DNA from: Candidatus Gastranaerophilales bacterium | GTDB taxonomy: Bacteria > Cyanobacteriota > Vampirovibrionia > Gastranaerophilales > Gastranaerophilaceae | Length of the DNA: 56,798 bases | Direction of reading: 5' to 3' | Assembly (NCBI GenBank): GCA_947624975.1 | Contig: CANQMP010000012.1 | Location: 1-56,798 of the forward strand | In this document: in pieces, positions 35,600 through 45,100 of the stretch | How the letters are laid out: every line of letters starts with the position of its first letter | Position numbering within the stretch: the first letter of the stretch is position 1 | Made by a program: the position numbers and the translations under genes | The notes under the pieces: model-generated | Told to the model about the DNA's origin: nothing | Database searches by the model: none | The model's input: only the letters and a program-made list of their open reading frames with translations

Positions 35600-36202
35600 A
35601 TGAAATTATCTGCTAAAAGGTTAATGTGGATAGAGCTTTCCGTTTGGTTGTTGATTGTGTGTATCACCATTGTCGGAATAAGAATTCACAGAATGAACAA
35701 GCTTAAAGAACTTGTTACCTATCAGATTTTTATGCCTGATGTTGACGGGGTTATAAAAGGTTCTCCCGTAAAGTTTATGGGTGTTCAGGTCGGATATGTC
35801 GATAAAGTTAAAATTTTGACCGACACGGTGTATTTGAAAATTGTCATTACCGAAAAAGATATTGTCTTACCGAAAGGTTCAATAGCAACGGTTGAATTTA
35901 ACGGAATGGGCGGGTCTAAATCGCTTGAAATCTATCCGCCGACGAAGGAAAGTATTGCCTCGGGAAATTTGATTAACGTTCAATCTCCGAAAAGGCTGCA
36001 TGACTCTTTGGGACTTTTAAACGACATGTTTGATAAAATTGATTCGATTATGAACAGAATGTCGGTATTTTCAAAAGAAACGGGTGTTACCGATATCAGT
36101 AAAGGTATTAAAATCGAAGGTATTGAAGGAAATGTCGGTTTGGTTAATGATTTTATAAAAGAAATAGGAGAGTATCATGAAAAACGTAAGAATAATAAGT
36201 AA
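35600..36202 (+). CDS. Short MCE/MlaD-family protein (200 aa)
   Basis: This is a lipid-transport MCE protein with one N-terminal membrane helix (about residues 7-28, LMWIELSVWLLIVCITIVG). A single MCE domain (about 38-120) contains VDGVIKGSPVKFMGVQVGYV and LPKGSIATVEFNGMGGSKSLEI, followed by a short helical tail. It is half the length of the paralogue at 1366, lacking most of the C-terminal region. Its stop lies 26 bp inside upp, which has its own ribosome site within this gene. No permease or ATPase gene adjoins it. The two MCE proteins may feed a shared transporter encoded elsewhere. Confidence 0.88.
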   Translation: MKLSAKRLMWIELSVWLLIVCITIVGIRIHRMNKLKELVTYQIFMPDVDGVIKGSPVKFMGVQVGYVDKVKILTDTVYLKIVITEKDIVLPKGSIATVEFNGMGGSKSLEIYPPTKESIASGNLINVQSPKRLHDSLGLLNDMFDKIDSIMNRMSVFSKETGVTDISKGIKIEGIEGNVGLVNDFIKEIGEYHEKRKNNK

Positions 36203-36821
36203 TCCTGTTGTATATTTAAACTTATGTACAATGCGTGACAAAAACACTGACAGTCAGGGGGTTAGAATTGCAACAAGAAAAATTACCCGCTGTCTTTTGT
36301 ATGAGGCTTCCAAAAATCTTCCGCTGGTTGATGTTGATATTACAACACCACTTACGACTTTTACGGCTAAGACGGTTGATCCTGATATAAATTTGATTAT
36401 TTCTCCGATTTTGCGTGCGGGATTAATTTTTACCGATGAAGCTATTGATATTCTTCCGCAGGCGACTATTCGCCATATCGGAATGTACAGGGATGAAAAG
36501 ACTTTAAAACCGGTATGGTATTACAATAAAGTTCCCATGGAAGCTCCTAATCCCGAAAAATTTTACATTTATATAACAGACCCGATGCTTGCAACGGGAA
36601 ATTCGCTTTTGGAGGCGATAAAATTGTATGCCGATAAAGGTATTCCGATAGAAAATATTAAAGTTATTTGTATAATAGCAGCTCCGCAGGGTATTGAAAA
36701 TATTCATAAAAAATATCCCGACATTGAAATCATTACGGCGGCAGTTGACAGTCACCTGAATGAAAAGGGTTATATAGTTCCGGGCATGGGCGATGCCGGT
36801 GACAGAATTTTCAACACCTGA
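36177..36821 (+). CDS. upp: Uracil phosphoribosyltransferase
   Basis: Upp salvages uracil with PRPP to give UMP. The 214-residue protein has VYLNLCTMRDKNTDS near the start, RAGLIFTDEAIDILPQA, the PRPP-binding loop DPMLATGNSLLEA and the uracil-binding end VPGMGDAGDRIF, all typical. TAGGAGA lies 5 bp before the ATG, within the end of the MCE gene (26-bp overlap), so the two are co-transcribed. The N-terminus and length fit the family. Confidence 0.96.
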   Translation: MKNVRIISNPVVYLNLCTMRDKNTDSQGVRIATRKITRCLLYEASKNLPLVDVDITTPLTTFTAKTVDPDINLIISPILRAGLIFTDEAIDILPQATIRHIGMYRDEKTLKPVWYYNKVPMEAPNPEKFYIYITDPMLATGNSLLEAIKLYADKGIPIENIKVICIIAAPQGIENIHKKYPDIEIITAAVDSHLNEKGYIVPGMGDAGDRIFNT

Positions 36822-36822
36822 T

Positions 36823-36850
36823 TTGAAAAATATTTTTTTCTTGATATAAT
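36823..36850 (+). promoter_or_regulatory. Promoter, leaderless start for prfA
   Basis: TTGAAA (36823-36828) and TATAAT (36845-36850) are spaced by 16 bp. The -10 ends 6 bases before the prfA ATG. The hexanucleotide CAGGGT between them is too close to the start to act as a Shine-Dalgarno and would be upstream of the transcription start. Confidence 0.65.
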
Positions 36851-36856
36851 CAGGGT

Positions 36857-37939
36857 ATGAAAGATATGTTAGATAAAATTCTTCAAATAGAGAAGAAATA
36901 TAACGAATTGGGAGTGACACTTTCCGACCCCGCTGTTATTCAGGACTATAACAAGTTTAAAGATTTATCAAAACAGAGAAAGTCGATGGAAGAAACTGTC
37001 GAGCTTTACTATGCGTGGAAAAAAGCCGTTGATTCAATAGAGGAAGCAAAAGAATTAATTCATAATGAAACCGATGAAGAAATGAAAAATTTCCTTAGAA
37101 CCGAAATGGCTGAAAATGAGGCTAAATTGCCTGAATACGAAGAAAGAATGAAAGTTTTACTTCTTCCCCGCGACCCGATGGATGATAAAGACATTATGCT
37201 TGAAATCCGCGGTGGTGCAGGCGGTGACGAGGCAAACATTTTTGCGGGCGATTTGGCACGTATGTATATGAGATATGCCGATAAACAGGGTTGGCAGACT
37301 CAGGTTTTGAGTAAAACCGAATGTGAAGCAGGCGGAGTATCGGAAATTATAATTTCCATGAAAGGCGACAGCATTTATTCACGCTTAAAGTATGAATCCG
37401 GTGTTCACCGTGTTCAAAGAGTTCCAGCAACGGAATCGCAGGGCAGAGTTCACACATCAACCGCAACGGTTGCCGTAATGCCCGAAGTTGACGATGTTGA
37501 AGTCGAACTTAATATGAATGATGTCGAAATTACAACAGCTCGCTCGGGCGGTGCGGGCGGTCAAAACGTCAACAAAGTCGAAACTGCCGCTCGTGTTTTC
37601 CACAAACCCACGGGAATTATGATTTTCTGTACGGAAGAACGCTCTCAACTCCAGAATAAAGAACGTGCTTTACAAATTCTTAAAGCGAAACTTTATGATA
37701 TGGAAGTTCAAAAACAGATGCAGGAAATAACCGATTTAAGGCGTTCTCAAGTTGGTACGGGCGACAGGAGCGAACGTATAAGGACTTATAATTTCCCTCA
37801 AGGAAGGTTGACTGACCATAGAATTAATCACAACCTGAACGTTAATACCGTTATTGACGGTGATTTGGATGAACTGATTAACCTTCTTGTTGAACATGAC
37901 CAAAAATTAAAACTGGAAAAGCTTGCCGAGGTGAATTAG
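36857..37939 (+). CDS. prfA: Peptide chain release factor 1
   Basis: RF1 terminates translation at UAA and UAG. The 360-residue protein has the codon-recognition motif PAT in [14 protein letters not shown] and the catalytic GGQ in [17 protein letters not shown], where the Gln can be methylated. The C-terminus ends [15 protein letters not shown] as usual. It starts the unit prfA-rnpM-infB; the rnpM GTG overlaps its stop by one base. The PAT tripeptide identifies RF1 rather than RF2. Confidence 0.97.
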   Translation: MKDMLDKILQIEKKYNELGVTLSDPAVIQDYNKFKDLSKQRKSMEETVELYYAWKKAVDSIEEAKELIHNETDEEMKNFLRTEMAENEAKLPEYEERMKVLLLPRDPMDDKDIMLEIRGGAGGDEANIFAGDLARMYMRYADKQGWQTQVLSKTECEAGGVSEIIISMKGDSIYSRLKYESGVHRVQRVPATESQGRVHTSTATVAVMPEVDDVEVELNMNDVEITTARSGGAGGQNVNKVETAARVFHKPTGIMIFCTEERSQLQNKERALQILKAKLYDMEVQKQMQEITDLRRSQVGTGDRSERIRTYNFPQGRLTDHRINHNLNVNTVIDGDLDELINLLVEHDQKLKLEKLAEVN

Positions 37940-38184
37940 TGACCGATAGAAAATGTGCAGGATGTGGAAAAATTAAAAACAGAGATGAATTAATAAAGAT
38001 TACAAGGCAAAACCCTGACGGCACAATAGTTATTAATCCCGAAAGTAAAATATTTGGCAGATCCGTATATCTTTGTTATAATAATGACTGTATAGAAGCC
38101 GCATTTAAAAAAAACAGAATCGGAAAGATACTGAAAGCTCCTATACCCGAAGATTTGAAAGGAAAATTAATAAATGAGTTTTGA
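37939..38184 (+). CDS. rnpM: RNase P modulator RnpM (YlxR family)
   Basis: YlxR/RnpM is a small RNA-binding protein, shown in Bacillus to modulate RNase P. The 81-residue protein starts DRKCAGCGKIKNRDELIKI, with CxxC and the family pattern, then GRSVYLCYNNDCIEAAFKKNR broken by a second Cys pair. It begins with GTG sharing a base with the prfA stop and overlaps infB by 11 bp. Its place directly before infB is the usual one. NusA, which normally precedes it, is not here. Confidence 0.9.
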   Translation: MTDRKCAGCGKIKNRDELIKITRQNPDGTIVINPESKIFGRSVYLCYNNDCIEAAFKKNRIGKILKAPIPEDLKGKLINEF

Positions 38185-40660
38185 TACAATAAGGATAAAT
38201 GAATTAGCAAAAGAATTAGGGCTTCCGAGTAAGGAAGTCGTGGAGAAATTCGCACAGATTTCAATTACGGGCAAAACTCATTCCAGCACGGTTACTATGG
38301 AGCAGGTAAAGAAGTTAAAAGATTTTTTGGCAACGGGCGGAGTAAAAGAAACAAAAAAACCTAAAGCTTTTGTCGTAAAAAAAGCTAAAACTGCGGAACC
38401 TGCTGTGGCTCAAGAAACTAAACCCGAAGAAAACAAAGAAACTGCCGCTAAAAGTGATTTTCCGAAAGTGGAAGTTGTAAAACCCAAAAGCAGACTCGAA
38501 ATAGTTCGCAAAGCTCCGCAAAAACCTTCTACTGCAAGACCTGAACGTAAATTGGAAAGAAATTTTCCTCCGCGCAGACCTGCAGGAGAAAAAGCAGAAA
38601 GACCCGATAGACCCGATAGACCTTCCAAAAAAGACGGCGATGCGAAAAAACCGTTTAACAGACCATCAGGCGAAAGAAAACCTATCCAAAGAACGATTAT
38701 TCCGCAAGAAATCTATGATAACAGAGGTTCGGGCAGACGTCGTCTCGACGGTAGGAGAAAAGGTAAAGATTTCAATTCCAAAAAAGAAGAACAGGAAAGA
38801 ATTTCATTAGAAAAAGCGGCGGCTCAAAAGCATAAAAAACGTTCTCACAAAGAGGAAGAAGCGGAAAAAGTTACGCAAATTGTCGTTAACAGAGCCATGA
38901 CAATAAGCGAGTTATCGGAAAAAATCCAAAAAACTCCCGCCGAAATCGTTAAATTCCTTATGTTGAACGGCATTATGGCGACTGTTAACCAGCTCATTGA
39001 TATTGATGTTATCAAAAAAATCTGTGCCGAATACGAGCTTGAAGTTCTCGATGAGGACTTGGAAGCTTATATGGAAGAAGAACTTGAAAAAGAAGAAAAA
39101 GTTAAAAAACTAACCGAGGTTGATAAAAAACTTCTCAAAAAACGTGCTCCCGTTGTAAGTATTATGGGACACGTTGACCACGGTAAAACGACACTTTTAG
39201 ACAGTATCAGAGCTTCAAAACACAAAATTGTCGCAACCGAAGTCGGCGGAATTACTCAGTCTATCGGTGCTTATACCGTATTTCTCGATAACTCCGATGA
39301 AAAGAAAATTGTATTTGTCGATACACCGGGTCACGAGGCTTTCACGGAAATGAGGGCTCGCGGTGCAAAAGCAACAGATATAGCAATTCTTGTCGTTGCG
39401 GCTGATGACGGCATAATGCCTCAGACGATTGAGGCTATCAGCCATGCCAGAGCGGCGGAAGTTCCTATTATTGTTGCGGTTAACAAAATAGATAAGCCCG
39501 GAGCTAATCCCGATAAGATTTTACAGCAGTTAACGGAACACGGACTTGTCCCCGAGGAATGGGGCGGTGATACCATCACTGTCAAGGTTTCGGCTTTGCA
39601 GGGAACGGGTATTGACGAACTTTTGGAATATATTTTGCTTGTGGCTGATGTTCAGGATTTGAAAGCTAATCCAAAAGCCGAGGCGTCAGGCGTTGTTATT
39701 GAGGCTAATTTGGACAAAGGTAAAGGCCCTGTTGCCACACTGCTTGTCCAAAACGGTACATTACGTGTCGGAAACTGTATTGTTGTCGGTACGGCTTGCG
39801 GTCGTGTAAGAGCCTTGTTGTCAGATGCGGGTGAAAGAATTCAAAAGGCTGAACCTTCCACCCCTGTTGAAATTCTCGGTTTAACGGAAGTTCCGCAGGC
39901 AGGTGATTATTTTGAAGTCGTTAAAAACGAAAAGGAAATGAAATCTATCGTTCAGGCTCGTAAAGAAAAAGAACGTGAAAAACGTCTTGATGCAATGCTT
40001 CCTGCTCATGTTCGTCGTGAAGCGGTTGCAGGTGAAGGCGATATTCCGCAGTTGAATTTGATTATCAAAGCGAACACAAACGGTGCTGCGGAAGCTGTTT
40101 CGCAGGCTATTGCACAGCTTGAATCTACAGAAATTAAAACAAAAATTATCCATGTCGGTGTCGGTGATATATCTGAAGCCGATGTTATGCTTGCATCCGC
40201 GTCGAACGCTTTAATTCTCGGATTTACCGTAAAAGAGGATTCAAACGCACTTGCGGCGGCGGAAAAAGAAGGTGTTACGATTAAAAAATATGATATTATC
40301 TATCAAATTCTTGAAGATATGGAAAAGACCATGCTTTCGCTTCTTGAACCTGAAGTTAAAGAGGTTGAACTCGGTAAAGCCGAAGTTCGTCAGGTATTTA
40401 CGATTGGTAAGACGACCAAGATTGCGGGCTGTTACGTAACGGAAGGTAAGATTGTCAGAAGCAAAGACGCCGTTTTAATCCGTAACGGTGAAGAAATCTT
40501 CAAGGGTGCTATCGACCAGCTCAAACGCTTTAAAGATGATGTCAAAGAGGTTGCACAAGGTTTTGAATGCGGTATTTCGTTTGCAAAATGGAACGACATT
40601 GAAGTTGGCGACATCATAGAGGTTTCCACAACGGAAGAAGTCGAACGTAAATCGCTTTAG
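38174..40660 (+). CDS. infB: Translation initiation factor IF-2
   Basis: IF-2 is the GTPase that brings initiator tRNA to the ribosome. The 828-residue protein has an N-terminal IF2_N motif (INELAKELGLPSKEVVEKF), a low-complexity Lys/Pro/Arg/Glu-rich region (about 55-220), and a second IF2_N-like domain (about 235-290). The G domain follows with GHVDHGKTTLLDS, DTPGHEAF and NKIDKPG. Domains II to IV lie at the C-terminus. It overlaps rnpM by 11 bp. The downstream rbfA of many bacteria is absent; instead a convergent hypothetical gene overlaps by 4 bp. Confidence 0.97.
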   Translation: MSFDTIRINELAKELGLPSKEVVEKFAQISITGKTHSSTVTMEQVKKLKDFLATGGVKETKKPKAFVVKKAKTAEPAVAQETKPEENKETAAKSDFPKVEVVKPKSRLEIVRKAPQKPSTARPERKLERNFPPRRPAGEKAERPDRPDRPSKKDGDAKKPFNRPSGERKPIQRTIIPQEIYDNRGSGRRRLDGRRKGKDFNSKKEEQERISLEKAAAQKHKKRSHKEEEAEKVTQIVVNRAMTISELSEKIQKTPAEIVKFLMLNGIMATVNQLIDIDVIKKICAEYELEVLDEDLEAYMEEELEKEEKVKKLTEVDKKLLKKRAPVVSIMGHVDHGKTTLLDSIRASKHKIVATEVGGITQSIGAYTVFLDNSDEKKIVFVDTPGHEAFTEMRARGAKATDIAILVVAADDGIMPQTIEAISHARAAEVPIIVAVNKIDKPGANPDKILQQLTEHGLVPEEWGGDTITVKVSALQGTGIDELLEYILLVADVQDLKANPKAEASGVVIEANLDKGKGPVATLLVQNGTLRVGNCIVVGTACGRVRALLSDAGERIQKAEPSTPVEILGLTEVPQAGDYFEVVKNEKEMKSIVQARKEKEREKRLDAMLPAHVRREAVAGEGDIPQLNLIIKANTNGAAEAVSQAIAQLESTEIKTKIIHVGVGDISEADVMLASASNALILGFTVKEDSNALAAAEKEGVTIKKYDIIYQILEDMEKTMLSLLEPEVKEVELGKAEVRQVFTIGKTTKIAGCYVTEGKIVRSKDAVLIRNGEEIFKGAIDQLKRFKDDVKEVAQGFECGISFAKWNDIEVGDIIEVSTTEEVERKSL

Positions 40661-41307
40661 ATGTTGAAAGTTTTTCTTGCCCCTTCTTCGTGGTAATGCA
40701 GCAGACCGCCGCCGCAGATTATTTCGATAACTTTCAGGGCAAATTCTCTTGGTGCGTCAACCTGATTAAGTGAAAATTCACGATTTGAGGCATGCGGAAT
40801 TTTCATGATGGAGTTTTGGGTAGTTTCGGGCGGAATAAAGAGTGATGCGACTTCGTTATCGAGAAGGATTTTCATTTCTTCATCGTGGCTTGTAATATCT
40901 TTCATCATGTTATTATAATTTCCGCCGATAGCCATAATCCTTGTTGAGAAAAGGTGTTGACCGTTTTCTCTCCACAGTGCTTGCGGTTGGTAGTTGCATC
41001 TGGTCGTAAAACTCATTTCACGCCACAAAATATTCACAATAGCGACGGATTTTTGCGAATCGGTTTCCATGTAAATATTTTGAGTTGTAATATTTCTTGA
41101 TGAGAAAGCTTCTTTTATCGAATCAACGATAATGTAAAGATTATCAACCATTTTGGAAAAAATTTCATTAGCGTTAACCATGGCATGCTGATAATCGTAA
41201 AATTGTTTATACATTTGCACGGAAACGAGATTAACCCTTTCCTGAATTAATGCTGATTTCCTTGTGGAGGTTTCCGAGTTGTCAAAGCTTTCAAAGTTGT
41301 TTAACAA
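40657..41307 (-). CDS. Hypothetical protein (216 aa)
   Basis: I do not recognise this protein. It is soluble, with a helical N-terminal half (about residues 15-75, Tyr/Gln/Met-rich) and a mixed C-terminal half containing TTRCNYQPQALW, FSLNQVDAPREFALKVIEI and the Gly/His motif GGGLLHYHEEG at about 198-208. The motif is a possible ligand site, but that is speculation. The longest frame starts with TTG at 41307, 9 bp after AAGGA. No ATG occurs until residue 32, so a TTG start is likely, as for lptD and aroE. It overlaps the end of infB by 4 bp on the opposite strand. Confidence 0.6.
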   Translation of the reverse strand: MLNNFESFDNSETSTRKSALIQERVNLVSVQMYKQFYDYQHAMVNANEIFSKMVDNLYIIVDSIKEAFSSRNITTQNIYMETDSQKSVAIVNILWREMSFTTRCNYQPQALWRENGQHLFSTRIMAIGGNYNNMMKDITSHDEEMKILLDNEVASLFIPPETTQNSIMKIPHASNREFSLNQVDAPREFALKVIEIICGGGLLHYHEEGARKTFNI

Positions 41308-41441
41308 TTTTTATTTTCCTTACAAAAACATGTAATAATAAACATGAAATTATGTAAATATTATATCGGTATTTTTTACAAACTGCATACATAAAACTAT
41401 GTATTTGTATATTTTGAAATTATAAATTAAAAAATAACATC

Positions 41442-41469
41442 TTGCAATTTTGTCAAAATAGTGTATAAT
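41442..41469 (+). promoter_or_regulatory. Promoter of the poly-G prepilin gene 1
   Basis: TTGCAA (41442-41447) and TATAAT (41464-41469) are spaced by 16 bp. A 5' leader of about 27 bases follows, with AGGAGA 6 bp before the ATG. The second poly-G prepilin gene has the same 16-bp arrangement. The gene is therefore equipped for transcription and translation whatever the state of the G tract. Confidence 0.7.
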
Positions 41470-41502
41470 ATTTATGTAGTTTAGCAAAAAAGGAGAAATA
41501 TT

Positions 41503-42376
41503 ATGAAAAAGTACACTACAAAAACGTTAAACCCATCGGGGGGGGGGGGGGATTGCTCATAGCAAGGACTTTGCGGGTATTATAGCCTCAAAACCCGGTA
41601 GTTTTGCCTTTACATTGGCGGAAGTTCTCATTACTCTCGCTGTCATAGGTGTTGTAGCGGCGATGACTATACCTATGTTGGTTTCTAATTATCAAAAAAA
41701 GGTATTCGTTACACGACTTCAAAGAACATATAATACACTTTCTAATGCTTTTGTCAGTGCTCAAGTTGATTACGGAGATTCTTCTAAATGGGATTATGAA
41801 GGTGTAGGGGTAGACCCGACTGTGTCCGACGAAAATAAAATTCTAGCTTATAATTCTGTGGTGAGTTGTATTCAAAAATATATTCTGCCATACTTGGCAA
41901 AAGGATATACCTTTAATCCTGAAAGAAACAAAAAACTGGCAGATTTGAGTTATAGTTCAGATCTATTATATCGTAGCGGTTCTCCTATGATATCTCTATC
42001 ATCTAATGTACCGCCTTATTTAATTTTAAATGACGGCACATGGATATTCTTTTCATATCTTACTTTTGGTGGTCAAGATTCTGATGGAAATGAACACCCA
42101 TATAGAAGTTATGGTTTAAGAATGATGGTAGATATTAACGGACCCAAACCTCCTAATACATTAGGTAGAGATATTTATATGATGTATATGTTTTTCAGTG
42201 CAAATTCTAAACTTATTATGGCTACGCCTGTGTCGATTAATTTAGGAACATTATTGATTACTTATAAAAATACCTCACGAGAAGATCTTCTTGAAGATTG
42301 TAAAACTTCCGGACAATATTGTGGAGCGTTAATACAAAGAGATGGCTGGCAAATAAAAGACGACTATCCATGGTAA
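41503..42376 (+). CDS. Phase-variable prepilin, out of frame (OFF) as assembled
   Basis: AGGAGA and an ATG at 41503 open a frame encoding MKKYTTKTLNPSGGGG, interrupted by 14 consecutive G (41538-41551), after which the frame meets a TAG at 41560. The pilin frame with FTLAEVLITLAVIGVV starts at about 41606 and runs to 42376, one base out of step. With 13 G (or 10, or 16) a single 290-residue ORF results: a 35-residue leader ending PGSFA, cleavage A|F, Glu5, a hydrophobic helix, and a soluble domain ending DGWQIKDDYPW. The end is typical of pilins in this lineage. A terminator follows. The intact flanking signals argue that this is a switchable gene and not a decayed one; a miscount of the homopolymer in assembly is the main alternative. 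Confidence 0.8.
41538..41551 (+). repeat. G14 homopolymer in the prepilin leader (contingency tract)
   Basis: Fourteen uninterrupted G in an AT-rich genome, placed 36 bp after the ATG and within codons for Ser-Gly-Gly-Gly-Gly. Slippage by one base switches the downstream frame on or off. The count is uncertain by one or two because such tracts are hard to sequence. Confidence 0.85.
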
Positions 42377-42408
42377 ATTTCCAAAAAACTTTTCATAACA
42401 ATAAATAA

Positions 42409-42434
42409 GTCGGGCTAAAACCCGACCTTTTTTT
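42409..42434 (+). terminator. Terminator of prepilin gene 1
   Basis: GTCGGG (42409-42414), loop CTAAAA, CCCGAC (42421-42426), then C and seven T. It is 32 bp after the pilin stop and just ahead of repeat island B. Confidence 0.88.
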
Positions 42435-42760
42435 GTATAACCCACCCCAACCCTCCCTTGAAAAAGGAGGGAGCAAGACTGCACCCCACCCCATTCGAAA
42501 TTTCTAAATTCGCATGCTCATTAAGAAATTTCCCTCTCGCAAAACGATACTTAATCGTTTTGCTCGGCAGAGTCCATTTGGGGAGGGAAATTATTTGTCA
42601 TTGCGAGCGAATGCGAAGCAATCCAGCTAATTTGCACGTAGTGCCGATTTATTTAACCCCTCACCCTAGCCCTCTCCCGCAGGGGGAGAGGGAATTTATA
42701 TATATTTCCGCACGCAGTGCCGAAATGAACCTCTCACTTTTCACTTCTCACTTTTCACCA
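42435..42760. repeat. Mosaic intergenic repeat island B
   Basis: No gene is supported here. The island is made of palindromic modules. They are CCCTCC(C)TT/AAGGAGGG (about 42449-42472), an A/T hairpin AAATTTCTAAATT...TTAAGAAATTT (42498-42531), CTCGCAAAACGAT/ATCGTTTTGC (42536-42563), the CATTGCGAGCGAATGCGAAG module (42599-42625), GCACGTAGTGC (42634-42644), CCCTCTCCCGC/GGGGGAGAGGG (42670-42692), and TCTCACTTTTCAC runs (42732-42757). The segment 42480-42694 is repeated in inverse orientation at 56300-56520. Open frames through it encode only low-information repeat translations. Confidence 0.8.
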
Positions 42761-42780
42761 CTGTACGTATTTTGCTCAAA

Positions 42781-42811
42781 AATAATGGAGGGTGTTATCC
42801 CCTCCATTATT
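42781..42811 (-). terminator. Terminator of fusA
   Basis: AATAATGGAGGG (42781-42792) and CCCTCCATTATT (42800-42811) form a perfect 12-bp stem with a 7-base loop. On the minus strand the stem is followed by TTTTTG. It lies 101 bp after the fusA stop. Confidence 0.85.
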
Positions 42812-42911
42812 TCTCGCAAAATAACTTTATGTTCGCTCGTGTTTAACGGGTCTGCGGTTGACATCTGCAATGACTTCGTCATTTCGCCGTCAAGCCTCGC
42901 CCTCAGCTCGC

Positions 42912-45002
42912 TCACGCTTTGCTCGCTCCCGCTTTCTCGATGATTTCTTTTTCGATGTTTGCAGGAACTTGTTCGTAGCACTGGAATTCCATTGAGAAAG
43001 TTCCGCGACCTTGAGTGTTACTTCTCAAGTCTGTTGCGTAACCGAACATGTTTGCAAGCGGTACTATCGCTCTTACGATAACGTTTCCTGTGTTGCCTTG
43101 CGGTTCTTGACCTTCAACACGTCCGCGGCGTCTTGAAATATCGCCGATAATCGTTCCGGTGAATTCATCAGGAATTTCAATTTCAACTTTCATCATCGGT
43201 TCAAGAATGCACGGTTGAGCTTTACGGCAGCCTTCTTTGATAGCCATGGAACCCGCGATTTTAAACGCCATTTCTGATGAGTCGACTTCGTGGTAACTTC
43301 CGTCGTAAAGTTCGACTTTTACGTCTATCATCGGGAATCCTGCTAAGATACCGCCTTCAAGGGCTTCTTCCATACCTTTTCTTGCTGGTTCGATGTATTC
43401 TTTAGGAATTGCACCGCCGACAATTTTGTTTTCAAATACAAATCCTGCGTTTTCTTCTGCCGGTGAAATTCTGACTTTACAATGTCCGTATTGACCTTTA
43501 CCGCCTGACTGACGAATGAATTTTGAATCCTGATCGGCGTTTCCTCTGATGGTTTCACGGTATGCAACCTGCGGTTTACCGATGTTTGCTTCAACTTTGA
43601 ATTCTCTAAGCATTCTGTCAACGATAATGTCAAGGTGAAGTTCGCCCATACCGGAAATAATCGTCTGACCTGTTTCGGTGTCGGATTTAACCCTGAATGA
43701 CGGATCTTCTTCCGCAAGTTTTTGTAACGCAATACCCATTTTATCCTGATCGGCTTTTGTTTTAGGCTCGATAGCAACCGAGATAACAGGTTCGGGGAAA
43801 GTCATTTTTTCTAAGATAATCGGGCTTTTTTCGTCGCAAAGCGTGTCGCCTGTAGTGGTGTCTTTCAATCCGACTGCCGCACAGATGTCGCCTGCGTAAA
43901 CCGCATCTTCTTCAAGTCTTTGGTCTGCATACATACGTACCAACCTTGCGATACGTTCTTTTTTGCCGTTAGTAGCGTTGAGAACGTATGAACCTGCGGT
44001 AATTATACCCGAATAAACTCTCAAGAATGTTAAACGACCAACGTAAGGGTCAGTCATAACTTTGAAAGCCAAAGCAGAAAAAGGTTCTGTGTCTGATGAA
44101 TGTCTTTCGGTCTTAGTGCCGTCTTCCAGTTCGCCTTCGATAGCTTTTACATCAACGGGGGATGGCATATAGTCAACAACGTTGTTCAACAAAAGCTGAA
44201 CACCTTTGTTCTTGAACGCCGTACCGCAGCAAACAGGAACGATTTTGTTTTCGCAAACTGCTTTTCTTAAACCCGCTTTCAATTCATCAACGGTAATTGA
44301 ATCGGGATCCTCAAAGAATTTTTCCATCAAAGTATCATCTTCCGATGCAATAGCTTCGACCATCGCATCTCTGTATTCTTTTGCTTTGTCTGCAAGCTCT
44401 GACGGAATATCTTCTTCCTTGATATCAGTACCCAAATCGTTTGTATAAATTTCGGCTTTCATAGTCATCAAGTCCACAAGACCCGTAAATTTGTCTTCAG
44501 CACCGATAGGAAGCTGGATAGGAACAGCATTTGCACCTAATCTTGTTTTAATTTGGTTAACAACTCTGTAAAAATCCGCACCGGTTCTGTCCATTTTGTT
44601 AACGAAAACCATTCTCGGAACTTCATATCTGTTAGCTTGACGCCAAACTGTTTCAGACTGCGACTGAACACCGCCGACTGCACAGAATACGGCAACAACA
44701 CCGTCCAATACACGTAATGAACGTTCTACTTCAATAGTAAAGTCAACGTGTCCCGGGGTGTCGATAATGTTAATCTGGTGTCCTTTCCATTCAGCGGTAA
44801 CTGCTGCTGACTGGATTGTAATCCCTCTTTCTCTTTCCTGTTCCATAAAGTCGGTTACGGCTGCACCGTCGTGAACTTCTCCGATTTTATGCGTTTTACC
44901 CGTGTAGAACAGGATACGTTCGGTAGTGGTGGTTTTGCCGGCATCAATGTGAGCCGCAATACCAATGTTTCTGATTTTTTCTAATGGAGTTTTTCTAGCC
45001 AT
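42912..45002 (-). CDS. fusA: Translation elongation factor G
   Basis: EF-G is the GTPase that drives translocation. The 696-residue protein begins [30 protein letters not shown] (P-loop AHIDAGKT, residues 17-24), with [18 protein letters not shown] and NKMDRTGAD, then domains II to V with the usual end [19 protein letters not shown] start it at the ATG at 45002 with AAGGAAA upstream; the open frame extends to 45221 but that part is intergenic. It is divergent from uppS. The usual rpsL-rpsG-fusA-tuf neighbours are absent, so the str operon is broken up here. Confidence 0.97.
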   Translation of the reverse strand: MARKTPLEKIRNIGIAAHIDAGKTTTTERILFYTGKTHKIGEVHDGAAVTDFMEQERERGITIQSAAVTAEWKGHQINIIDTPGHVDFTIEVERSLRVLDGVVAVFCAVGGVQSQSETVWRQANRYEVPRMVFVNKMDRTGADFYRVVNQIKTRLGANAVPIQLPIGAEDKFTGLVDLMTMKAEIYTNDLGTDIKEEDIPSELADKAKEYRDAMVEAIASEDDTLMEKFFEDPDSITVDELKAGLRKAVCENKIVPVCCGTAFKNKGVQLLLNNVVDYMPSPVDVKAIEGELEDGTKTERHSSDTEPFSALAFKVMTDPYVGRLTFLRVYSGIITAGSYVLNATNGKKERIARLVRMYADQRLEEDAVYAGDICAAVGLKDTTTGDTLCDEKSPIILEKMTFPEPVISVAIEPKTKADQDKMGIALQKLAEEDPSFRVKSDTETGQTIISGMGELHLDIIVDRMLREFKVEANIGKPQVAYRETIRGNADQDSKFIRQSGGKGQYGHCKVRISPAEENAGFVFENKIVGGAIPKEYIEPARKGMEEALEGGILAGFPMIDVKVELYDGSYHEVDSSEMAFKIAGSMAIKEGCRKAQPCILEPMMKVEIEIPDEFTGTIIGDISRRRGRVEGQEPQGNTGNVIVRAIVPLANMFGYATDLRSNTQGRGTFSMEFQCYEQVPANIEKEIIEKAGASKA

Positions 45003-45100
45003 TTTTTTGTTTTCCTTTTTATATTGTGTACTTTCGCTATTATATATTTTAGCTTCATGTAAATTATTGCACAAAAAAATATTTTTACAAATTTTATTTA

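Noticed and set aside
41503-42376. Prepilin gene 1 as a simple decayed pseudogene
   Set aside because: Promoter, ribosome site, leader residues, pilin body and terminator are all intact, the only lesion is in a long homopolymer, and a second gene repeats the same layout.
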